Assembly (NCBI RefSeq): GCF_002284575.1
Contig: NZ_NPKJ01000050.1
Span: 22,005 to 86,004, forward strand
Source: Mesorhizobium temperatum
GTDB taxonomy: Bacteria > Pseudomonadota > Alphaproteobacteria > Rhizobiales > Rhizobiaceae
DNA: 64,000 nt
Reading direction: 5' to 3'
The first letter of the stretch is position 1. Every line of letters starts with the position of its first letter. Under the pieces are notes generated by a model. That model was not told the DNA's origin. It saw only the letters and a list, made by a program, of their open reading frames with translations, and made no database searches. Made by a program: the position numbers and the translations under genes. Of this stretch, positions 15,772-22,076 are shown in pieces.

Positions 15772-16844
15772 GCCGCCGCTCCTTCCACGCTCGAGGCCCT
15801 CATGCGCTTTTCCACGCGGAGGATGACAAGGGCAAGCAGGCCAAGAAGCACAGCGGCTGCAAGGAAGAAGCCTGCTGTGTCGAGCATCGACTGCAACATC
15901 ACCACATAGATGATGGCGAGTGCGAAGGCGAAGCCGGCATAGGCAACCCAGCGCAAGCCCCTGCTCTCGCGCCCTCCCTGCACAATCGCCACGACAATGC
16001 CGGCAAGCGCAATGGCCGAGGCAATGCCGAAGCCGCTGTTGTAGTTGCTTAAATCGGCTAATTCGAACTGGATCATCGCCATGCCGGTGAGAAATCCGAC
16101 CAGCGCGTGCAAGGGCAACCTGCCACCGAGTTGCAAGACCCTGTCGACAGGCTCGGCAGCAAAGATCGCAGCGGCGAAAAGGACCGCCGACGTGACAACG
16201 AGCGGGATGGCAACCTGCAGCGTGTCCTGACGCGTCACTAGGAGCACGAGATAGAAGAGGACCGACAGGATGATCAGGTGACGCGCTGCCTGGCTGCGCG
16301 TCCAGAATGAAATCGCAAACAGCACCAGCGCCATGACGACGAAGAAATGCGGGAATTCCGTGCGACTGAAATAGTCGAACCCCCTCAGGAACAGCCATGC
16401 GTCGGCAATGCCGACAGCAGCGACGGTCAGCGGGTTCGAGCGCAGCGCGACCGCCGCCAAGGCCGTGCCAGCGCCCCAGGTGATCAAGGCCGATGTTTCG
16501 TCGCCGGACAAATGATACATCTGGCCGATCAGCGCGATTGATCCGCCGAATGCCGCCGCGGCGATGATCCAGAGTGCCTCTCCGATCGCAGCATGGTCGC
16601 GTGTCTTCAGCACCGCGCCGCCGACATAGCCGGCGAGGATGATGGCGAAGAGCGCTGCCACCCGCGCCAGCCGCGGGATGGCTTCCCAATTGGCGGCGAC
16701 GAAGATAAGGACGGCCGCACCAAAAAGCAGCGCCGCCATCATCGCCAGGATCGAGCCGAAGCTCAGTGATTTGCGCTCATTGGCCTCGACGTCGCGCGTC
16801 AGCGCGTCGGCCGTCGAGGCCTCAATCAGCCAGCCTGCAGCCAT
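15768..16844 (-). CDS. DUF2157 domain membrane protein, N-terminus displaced by a frameshift
   Basis: The open frame encodes a polytopic membrane protein with about twelve hydrophobic segments. After the N-terminal DUF2157 region (EASTADALTRDVEANERKS) come SFGSILAMMAALLFGAAVL and FVAANWEAIPRL. The first in-frame ATG with a sensible product is at 16844, but it lacks a ribosome site and cuts off the first helix of the family. A good ribosome site and ATG lie at 16885 in another frame, and the expected N-terminus is split across the two frames (next entry). The annotated start is therefore provisional. It is co-transcribed with the GDYXXLXY protein. Confidence 0.7.
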   Translation of the reverse strand: MAAGWLIEASTADALTRDVEANERKSLSFGSILAMMAALLFGAAVLIFVAANWEAIPRLARVAALFAIILAGYVGGAVLKTRDHAAIGEALWIIAAAAFGGSIALIGQMYHLSGDETSALITWGAGTALAAVALRSNPLTVAAVGIADAWLFLRGFDYFSRTEFPHFFVVMALVLFAISFWTRSQAARHLIILSVLFYLVLLVTRQDTLQVAIPLVVTSAVLFAAAIFAAEPVDRVLQLGGRLPLHALVGFLTGMAMIQFELADLSNYNSGFGIASAIALAGIVVAIVQGGRESRGLRWVAYAGFAFALAIIYVVMLQSMLDTAGFFLAAAVLLGLLALVILRVEKRMRASSVEGAAA

Positions 16845-16885
16845 CGTGCGATATCGGTCCTGACGCGTGACGAATAGCTCGCCAT
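16826..16885 (-). other. out-of-frame N-terminus of the DUF2157 gene (1-nt deletion site)
   Basis: After GGGGGAGAAAGGC an ATG at 16885 opens MASYSSRVRTDIARWLQAG and then a stop at 16826. Inserting one base in GGCTGATTG, or a -1 slip, joins it to the downstream frame as WLQAGLIEAS, which is exactly the usual DUF2157 start (W-x-x-x-G-L-I). It is either a pseudogenising deletion, a sequencing error, or a slip site. Confidence 0.6.
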
Positions 16886-17121
16886 GCCTTTCTCCCCCAG
16901 CTTGCTCTTTTTTCAGCCGATCCGGCCAAACCGTTGACGCTACGGCATTTTCCGATTCGGGCCTATCTATGTCGAAGACGTGATTTGGCGGCGATGGTGC
17001 ATTGCACAATTTGCATTGCTGCCATGCACCAATAGCGCTTTTAAATCGATATGACCCCACCTATCTTCAGGGCGTACACAAAGACGGAATGATCCGGAAG
17101 AAAGACGAAACGAGAAATACC

Positions 17122-17262
17122 ATGAACCTGATCCGCAACTACCGCAACTGGCGCCGCTACCGGGACACCGTTTCCGAGCTGAGCCGCCTGAGCACCCGCG
17201 AACTGACCGACCTCGGCATCAGCCGCAGCGACATTCACTACGTCGCCCGCAAGGCGGTCTAA
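17122..17262 (+). CDS. DUF1127 small protein, copy 1
   Basis: A 46-residue, arginine-rich protein starting MNLIRNYRNWRRYRDTV and containing STRELTDLGISRSDI, the hallmark of DUF1127. It starts at 17122; an upstream extension of the frame is not needed. Members of this family in Rhodobacter (CcaF1, RSP_6037) are RNA-binding and sit just upstream of the CcsR small RNAs, which matches what follows here. A near-identical paralogue lies 54 bp downstream. Confidence 0.9.
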   Translation: MNLIRNYRNWRRYRDTVSELSRLSTRELTDLGISRSDIHYVARKAV

Positions 17263-17316
17263 TCCTCTTCGGACCGCAAATGGTCCGAACCAGTTTGACT
17301 TGAAAAGAGAACGACA

Positions 17317-17457
17317 ATGAACCTGATCCGCAACTATCGTAACTGGCGCGTTTATCGCTCGACGGTTACCGAGCTGGGTCGCCTTTCGAACCGCCAGCTG
17401 CATGATCTCGGCATCGTCCGCGAAGAGATCAAGAGCATCGCCCGCAAGGCGATCTAG
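17317..17457 (+). CDS. DUF1127 small protein, copy 2
   Basis: A 46-residue paralogue beginning with the same eleven residues as copy 1 (MNLIRNYRNWR) and carrying SNRQLHDLGIVREEI. Ribosome site AAAGAGA precedes the ATG. The stop at 17455-17457 is followed four bases later by the first of two hairpin clusters, so gene and RNAs are probably one transcript. The pair arose by tandem duplication, judging by sequence identity of the 5' halves. Confidence 0.9.
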   Translation: MNLIRNYRNWRVYRSTVTELGRLSNRQLHDLGIVREEIKSIARKAI

Positions 17458-17460
17458 TCA

Positions 17461-17583
17461 AGGAATTTCGGCAGGGTCGACCTCCTCCCCGACCCTGACG
17501 AATACGGTCAGCCTTCACCTCCTCCCGAGGGTTGACCACAAAAACGGCGCCCGCCGCACCTCCTCCCGCGGCGGGCGTTGTTT
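17461..17583 (+). ncRNA. CcsR ('cuckoo')-like small RNA unit A: three hairpins with ACCTCCTCCC loops
   Basis: Three consecutive hairpins each present the same ten-base loop ACCTCCTCCC, an anti-Shine-Dalgarno-like sequence. Stem 1 is 17472-17479 / 17490-17497 (CAGGGTCG), stem 2 is 17506-17516 / 17527-17537, and stem 3 is 17548-17557 / 17568-17577 (CGCCCGCCGC), the last followed by TTGTTT and able to terminate. The position directly after DUF1127 genes and the CCUCCUCCC loop match the CcsR1-4 family described in Rhodobacter sphaeroides. Processing from the DUF1127 transcript is an inference. Confidence 0.85.
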
Positions 17584-17588
17584 CCCCA

Positions 17589-17675
17589 GGGCGAAACAAA
17601 TTTCGTCCCAGGGGCGAAAGGAATTTCGTCCCAAAAGGGTTTCGCCCCCTTTCACCAGGCGAAAGGAATTTCGTC
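17589..17675 (+). repeat. GCGAAA..TTTCGTC hairpin repeats between the two RNA units
   Basis: GGCGAAA....AATTTCGTC occurs at about 17590-17608, 17613-17631 and 17658-17675, each a small hairpin closed by GCGAAA and TTTCGT. A related AAGGAATTTCG also precedes unit A. The repeats mark the 5' border of each RNA unit and might be processing sites. Confidence 0.6.
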
Positions 17676-17792
17676 AAAGCCGACCTCCTCCCCGGCGATG
17701 ACGAATACGGTCGATCTTCACCTCCTCCCGAGGATCGACCAGCAAAACGACACCCGCCGGACCTCCTCCCCCGGCGGGTGTTGTTGTTTTTC
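17662..17792 (+). ncRNA. CcsR ('cuckoo')-like small RNA unit B: three hairpins with ACCTCCTCCC loops
   Basis: A second copy of the three-hairpin module. Stem 1 is 17672-17682 / 17693-17703 with an internal bulge, stem 2 is 17709-17719 / 17730-17740 (GGTCGATCTTC), and stem 3 is 17751-17760 / 17771-17780 (CACCCGCCGG), followed by TTGTTGTTTTTC, a good terminator. GACGAATACGGTC before stem 2 is shared with unit A, so the units are duplicates. Compensatory changes in stems 2 and 3 between A and B keep pairing while loops stay identical, which supports a functional RNA. Confidence 0.85.
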
Positions 17793-17838
17793 AGGGTCGA
17801 AGCAGCCTGAGAGCCGTTTTGGCGGGATGTCCCCGTCG

Positions 17839-18447
17839 TCAGTCCAGCGCACCGCTTTCCAGAACGCCCCGTTTCTTCCACTGGCTCAACGGAAAAATGT
17901 CCGGTGCGCCGCCCATCGGCGCATACCAGGAATCCACCACCCATTCGGTGCCCCCGCGGTCGCTGATCACCGCCGTCCAATGGGGATAGCGTCCGTCGAC
18001 AAAAAGACCTCGCGAAGCCTTGTCCTCGACCCTGTGAAACCTGAGCAGTTTTCGCTCGGCAAGATAGACCAGCAGCGCATGCGTATTGGTTGATTCGTCG
18101 ACACAATCCATCTGGCCCCTGATGCGCGATGCACCGAATTCCGATTGCGGCAGATCGCGAATGCCGGTGGCCCGGAAAATGCGCTGCTCGAAATAGCGGA
18201 CAGCCTTCGAAATAGCGGAGCGCTCGGCTTGGGGCGAACCCGCACCCGCACGCAGGATAGAGCGGAAACGCGCGCCGTCACCGGGGCCAAGCGCCAGCAT
18301 CGTGCGATAGTTGCAACTGTAGCCGTGGCATATGGGGATCCGCTTGGAAGCCGTCGCGGCCAGTTCGCCGGCGGCCGCTGATCCGCCCATGGCGATCACG
18401 ACTGTCAGAAAGGTCGCTCTGGCAAAGTTCCCGAGACTCCCGTCCAT
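17839..18447 (-). CDS. exported hypothetical protein with a possible Cys-His-Asp site
   Basis: A 202-residue protein with an N-terminal signal-like segment (FARATFLTVVIAMGGSAAAGE). Three spaced motifs, QMDCVDESTNT, YPHWTAVISD and EWVVDSWYAP, give Cys, His and Asp in the order seen in transglutaminase/papain-like folds. That reading is an inference from motif order only. The start at 18447 has GGAGA very close to the ATG; a start at 18510 is also open. It is divergent from trmFO, sharing a short upstream region. Confidence 0.6.
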   Translation of the reverse strand: MDGSLGNFARATFLTVVIAMGGSAAAGELAATASKRIPICHGYSCNYRTMLALGPGDGARFRSILRAGAGSPQAERSAISKAVRYFEQRIFRATGIRDLPQSEFGASRIRGQMDCVDESTNTHALLVYLAERKLLRFHRVEDKASRGLFVDGRYPHWTAVISDRGGTEWVVDSWYAPMGGAPDIFPLSQWKKRGVLESGALD

Positions 18448-18540
18448 TCTCCGACAGTAGACGATTGCAGCACTTGGCGCCAACAGTCCGGCGAACTCCT
18501 GCAATTGCAATCGCAGCTACAAGAGATTATTTCGGCGCTC

Positions 18541-19953
18541 ATGAACAAGAATCCCATTCACGTCATCGGCGGCGGTCTCGCCGGCTCCGAAGCCGCTTGG
18601 CAGGCGGCCGAAGCCGGCGTTCCCGTTGTCCTGCACGAAATGCGTCCTGTCCGCGGAACCGATGCGCACAAGACGGATGGGCTGGCCGAGCTCGTCTGTT
18701 CCAATTCCTTCCGTTCCGACGATGCGCAAACCAACGCCGTCGGGCTGCTGCACGCCGAAATGCGGCTGGCCGGTTCGCTGATCATGAGCGCTGGCGATGC
18801 CAACCAGGTGCCGGCCGGCGGTGCGCTTGCCGTCGACCGCGACGGATTTTCCGAAGCGGTGACCAGAAAGCTCGAAGCGCACCCGCTCATCACCATCCGG
18901 CGCGAGGAAGTACCCGGCCTGCCGCCGGCGGACTGGGACCAGGCGATCATCGCCACGGGCCCGCTGACCTCACCTGGGCTCGCGCATTCGATCGCGGAAG
19001 TGACCGGCGCCGACGCGCTCGCCTTCTTCGATGCTATCGCGCCGATCGTCCATTTCGACACAATCGACATGAACTTTTGCTGGTTCCAGTCACGCTACGA
19101 CAAGGTCGGGCCCGGCGGCACCGGTAAGGACTACATCAACTGCCCGATGGATAAGGAGCAATATCTCGCCTTCGTAGGGGCGCTTGTGGCGGGCCAAAAG
19201 ACCGAATTCAAGCAATGGGAAGGCACGCCCTATTTCGACGGCTGCCTGCCGATCGAGATCATGGCCGAGCGCGGCGTCGAGACGCTGCGCCATGGGCCGA
19301 TGAAGCCGATGGGGCTTACCAATGCGCACAATCCATCGGTGAAGGCCTATGCCGTCGTGCAACTTCGACAGGACAATGCGCTGGGCACGCTCTACAACAT
19401 GGTCGGCTTTCAGACCAAGCTGAAGCACGCCGAGCAGGTGCGCGTCTTCCGCACCATCCCGGGCCTCGAAAGCGCTGAATTCGCCCGCCTCGGCGGCCTG
19501 CACCGCAACACCTATATCAATTCGCCGACGCTGCTTGACCAATCGCTGCAGCTGAAGTCGCGGCCCGGCCTGCGCTTCGCCGGTCAGATCACCGGCTGCG
19601 AAGGCTATGTCGAAAGTGCCGCCATCGGCCTGCTTGCCGGGCGCTTTGCCGCCGCCGAGCGGTTGGGCCACGCGCCGGCGCTGCCGCCAATGACCACAGC
19701 TTTTGGGGCGCTGCTCAACCATATTACCGGCGGTCACATCGTTTCCGACGACGAGCCGGGAAAGCGCTCCTTCCAGCCGATGAACATCAATTTCGGCCTT
19801 TTCCCCCCGGTCGAAGCGCCGAAAGCCGAGGGAAAGCGCCTGCGCGGCAAGGACAAGACCATCGCCAAGCGACGTGCGGTAACATCGCGCGCGCTGGCCG
19901 ACTGCCGCGAATGGCTGGGACTTGCATCACCGGCGACGGAAGCGGCGGAATAG
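18541..19953 (+). CDS. trmFO: methylenetetrahydrofolate-tRNA-(uracil-54-C5)-methyltransferase
   Basis: A 470-residue flavoprotein that forms ribothymidine at position 54 of tRNAs using methylenetetrahydrofolate and FAD. The N-terminal FAD motif is VIGGGLAGSEAAWQ, and LVCSNSFRSDD and the C-terminal TGCEGYVESAAIGLLAG are typical of TrmFO. The start at 18541 places the FAD motif at the N-terminus as usual. No operon partner is evident; the next gene pair is a toxin-antitoxin module. Confidence 0.93.
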   Translation: MNKNPIHVIGGGLAGSEAAWQAAEAGVPVVLHEMRPVRGTDAHKTDGLAELVCSNSFRSDDAQTNAVGLLHAEMRLAGSLIMSAGDANQVPAGGALAVDRDGFSEAVTRKLEAHPLITIRREEVPGLPPADWDQAIIATGPLTSPGLAHSIAEVTGADALAFFDAIAPIVHFDTIDMNFCWFQSRYDKVGPGGTGKDYINCPMDKEQYLAFVGALVAGQKTEFKQWEGTPYFDGCLPIEIMAERGVETLRHGPMKPMGLTNAHNPSVKAYAVVQLRQDNALGTLYNMVGFQTKLKHAEQVRVFRTIPGLESAEFARLGGLHRNTYINSPTLLDQSLQLKSRPGLRFAGQITGCEGYVESAAIGLLAGRFAAAERLGHAPALPPMTTAFGALLNHITGGHIVSDDEPGKRSFQPMNINFGLFPPVEAPKAEGKRLRGKDKTIAKRRAVTSRALADCREWLGLASPATEAAE

Positions 19954-19969
19954 TCCGCCTGTCTGTTCT

Positions 19970-19985
19970 TGTCGATCGATCGACA
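19970..19985. promoter_or_regulatory. 16-bp perfect palindrome upstream of parDE
   Basis: TGTCGATCGATCGACA reads the same on both strands and directly abuts the next palindrome. It may be part of the autoregulatory operator of the antitoxin or act on transcription leaving trmFO. Confidence 0.5.
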
Positions 19986-20012
19986 GGAGAGTAGGATATT
20001 ATCCTACTCTCC
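19986..20012. promoter_or_regulatory. 27-bp palindromic operator candidate of parDE
   Basis: Thirteen-base arms GGAGAGTAGGATA and TATCCTACTCTCC flank one central T, a perfect inverted repeat ending 17 bases before the parD ATG. ParD antitoxins repress their own operon through such sites, so an operator overlapping the promoter is likely. Confidence 0.65.
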
Positions 20013-20029
20013 ACCACAGGAGCAATTCC

Positions 20030-20320
20030 ATGGAGCCCGCCGAGAAACTGTCAGTCACCGTCACGCCCGCCATGGCGCGCATGATCCGCGAAAAAGTCGA
20101 GGACGGCTCCTTCGGATCGGCAAGCGAGGTCATCCGCGCAGCCCTTCGCGCCTTCCAGCGCGAAGAGGAGGAACATGCCGAGCGGATGGCATCGATCAGG
20201 GCGCGCGTGAAGGCGTCGATTGAGGACACAAGGCCAGGCTATTCGGGAGAAGAGGTTCGCGCTCACCTTCGGGGATTCGTCGCCCGACATTCGAGCCGTG
20301 CTGATGATTCAGCGGCTTGA
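20030..20320 (+). CDS. parD: ParD-type antitoxin
   Basis: A 96-residue ribbon-helix-helix protein: KLSVTVTPAMARMIREKVEDGSFGSASEVIR fits the ParD/CopG DNA-binding fold, followed by a charged helical toxin-binding tail. ATG at 20030 follows AGGAGCAATTCC. Two adjacent palindromes upstream are probable operators. The gene overlaps the toxin start by 17 bases. Confidence 0.9.
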   Translation: MEPAEKLSVTVTPAMARMIREKVEDGSFGSASEVIRAALRAFQREEEEHAERMASIRARVKASIEDTRPGYSGEEVRAHLRGFVARHSSRADDSAA

Positions 20321-20636
20321 AGTCGAGTATCGAGAAACCGCCAGGAATGATCTGGCCGACATTTTCAGAAACATCGTAGACACCGGCGGAAGTGCGGACG
20401 TCGCGCTGAAATTCGTCTTGCGCATCGAAGACCGCTGCCAGAGCATCGGCAACGCGCCTCGCGGTGGCCGCCAGCGCGACGACATTGTTCCGGGATTGCG
20501 AACGGTTCCGTTCGAGCACTCCGCCATCATCGCCTACATTGTCAGCGACGATCTCGTCCGCATCGTCAACATCTTCTACGGCGGCCGCGATTATGAGACG
20601 CTGATGCGCGATGGCGGATCGAACGAACCATCGTGA
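20304..20636 (+). CDS. parE: ParE/RelE-family toxin
   Basis: A 110-residue toxin with the ParE pattern: N-terminal helices (YRETARNDLADIFRNIV), a basic turn (APRGGRQRDDIVPGLRTVPF) and the C-terminal strand VRIVNIFYGGRDYETLMR. ParE proteins poison DNA gyrase; RelE relatives cleave mRNA. The ParD partner favours ParE. The start at 20304 lies inside parD, implying translational coupling. Confidence 0.88.
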   Translation: MIQRLEVEYRETARNDLADIFRNIVDTGGSADVALKFVLRIEDRCQSIGNAPRGGRQRDDIVPGLRTVPFEHSAIIAYIVSDDLVRIVNIFYGGRDYETLMRDGGSNEPS

Positions 20637-20729
20637 TGGACAGTTACTCGCCCAGTTCAACGAGCGCGGCGGCAGTCCCGGCTTCCCGTTCCTCCCCGGA
20701 TTCCTTCATACTTGCATACTTGTCAGCTT

Positions 20730-21596
20730 TCAGGCGTCTGGCCAGCCTCGCGTAGCGCGGCGCAACAGCAGCCAATGCCGGCGCCAGGCCGAGAGCCGCG
20801 CAACGCCGTTCAGAGGCGAACGACGAGAACTTTCCATCTTGCCGAGATAGGCGCGCGACAAGGCCAGCGGCAAAAATGCCGGTCGCAGCGAAACCGGCAA
20901 CGCCGATGCACCGCTTTCGAAAGCTGCAAGATGTTCTTGCGCCAGCGCGATCATCGCCGCGACAGCGCGTTGCGCTCCGGGCCCGCCATTGCCCGCAACG
21001 AACTCCTCCGGCGACGACCCTGCCGCGGCCAGAATGTCGGCCGGGACAAAGCACTGCCCGCGCTTGCGGTGCAATGGCAGCAGCAGCAAAAGGCCGGTCA
21101 TCGCTTGTGCACAACCTGCCCTGCCCGCAAGTTCGGCAAACCGTGGCGCTTCGACGGGATCAAGCACCATCGCTGCAAGCTGGATGAGCGCCGCTGCGGT
21201 CTCGCCGCAATAGCCTTCCAGATCGGTACGCGACGGCATAGGGTCGTCATAGAGATCGAAAACACGGGCTTCGAGCATGTTCTCGAAGGCGGGTTTCGGC
21301 AGGCGGTAGGCGGAAATCGTGGCCTTCAACGCGTCCGCGACAGGATGGCCAACCCCGTCCCCATTGCCCTCGGTTGCGATGACATCGCGCCACCATTGCA
21401 GCCGCACTTCGCCCGGCAGTGCCTCGCGGATACGGTCGCGAATGCCTGATATCTCGGCATTGAAGGCATAGAGCGAAAAAAGTGCGTCACGCTTGTCCTC
21501 GGGCGCATAGAGCGCGGAAACATAGCGGTCATGGTCGGCGGCTCGTACCGTTTCCATGACGATTTTGGCGTTTTCGCTCACGTCACTCGACGACAA
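20730..21596 (-). CDS. phytoene/squalene synthase family protein
   Basis: A 288-residue all-alpha protein of the squalene/phytoene synthase superfamily. The first substrate-binding region reads FSLYAFNAEISGIRDRI where active enzymes have a DxxxD motif; here Asp spacing is weakened (NAEIS). Other features are LQWWRDVI and YCGETAAALIQLA. Rhizobial homologues of this divergent group have no proven prenyl synthase activity. It overlaps the stop of the upstream Mth938-like gene by about 14 bases, so both are co-transcribed. Confidence 0.8.
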   Translation of the reverse strand: MSSSDVSENAKIVMETVRAADHDRYVSALYAPEDKRDALFSLYAFNAEISGIRDRIREALPGEVRLQWWRDVIATEGNGDGVGHPVADALKATISAYRLPKPAFENMLEARVFDLYDDPMPSRTDLEGYCGETAAALIQLAAMVLDPVEAPRFAELAGRAGCAQAMTGLLLLLPLHRKRGQCFVPADILAAAGSSPEEFVAGNGGPGAQRAVAAMIALAQEHLAAFESGASALPVSLRPAFLPLALSRAYLGKMESSRRSPLNGVARLSAWRRHWLLLRRATRGWPDA

Positions 21597-21972
21597 TCAG
21601 TGCGGCGGCCACCGCGCGGTTTTCCGCCAGAAGAACATTGTAGGTCCGCACGGCCGCGCCGGTCGACATCGGATCGGCCGCAATGCCCGCCGCCTTCAGC
21701 GCAGCACGCAGCGCCGCCGGCAACGGCCTGAGATCCTTGCCGGCGCCGACCAGCAGGATCTCGACCTTGTCAGCCTCGTTGAGCAGCTTGGCGAAATCCG
21801 CCGCCGTCAGTGCCAGGGGATCAGCCGGCTCCCAGCCATAGATGCCCGACGGCAGGCACAGGAGCGAGCCGCGATGCGACATGTCGGCGAAACGAAACCC
21901 GCCATTGCCGTAGGCCTCGATCGGCGCGCGGCTGGGGAAATGCGCTTCGCGGATGACGATGCCTTTTGCCAC
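21583..21972 (-). CDS. Mth938-like domain-containing protein
   Basis: A 129-residue protein: VAKGIVIREAHFPSRAPIEAYG, then GGFRFADMSHRGSLLCLPSG and LLVGAGKDLRPLP, which is the Mth938 (DUF498) domain. I place the start at GTG 21972 because homologues begin there; a TTG at 22008 would extend it through an inverted repeat. It lies downstream of secDF, a neighbourhood usual in Rhizobiales. Function is unknown; the human relative NDUFAF3 assists complex I assembly. Confidence 0.8.
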   Translation of the reverse strand: MAKGIVIREAHFPSRAPIEAYGNGGFRFADMSHRGSLLCLPSGIYGWEPADPLALTAADFAKLLNEADKVEILLVGAGKDLRPLPAALRAALKAAGIAADPMSTGAAVRTYNVLLAENRAVAAALIVVE

Positions 21973-21983
21973 TAGTGATCCGA

Positions 21984-22032
21984 TTCTAACATTCGCATCC
22001 CATTCCAACAGCGTCGTTTGCGAATGTTAGAA
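21984..22032. repeat. 14-bp inverted repeat between secDF and the Mth938-like gene
   Basis: TTCTAACATTCGCA at 21984-21997 is the exact complement of 22019-22032, with a 21-base loop. CACTAG also occurs on both outer sides (21970-21975 and 22043-22048). It has no U-tract. It may be a dispersed repeat or a regulatory hairpin before the GTG start. Confidence 0.65.
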
Positions 22033-22076
22033 CCATAGGGACCACTAGCAAATAGATGTTTCTAGCGCGGCAATCG

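Noticed and set aside
17035..17065. RpoH-like promoter (CTTTTAAAT ... CCCCACCTAT) before the DUF1127 genes
   Set aside because: Suggestive because CcsR loci are RpoH-controlled in Rhodobacter, but both boxes deviate from consensus, so it is not listed as a feature.
17539..17810. CRISPR array, considered because of evenly spaced identical ACCTCCTCCC repeats
   Set aside because: Repeats are only ten bases, lie in hairpin loops, and the flanks are paired stems rather than unique spacers.
20644..21114. Alternative C-terminus for the squalene/phytoene synthase-like protein in another frame
   Set aside because: The annotated frame ends with the usual arginine/tryptophan-rich tail (SAWRRHWLLLRRATRG), so no frameshift is needed.
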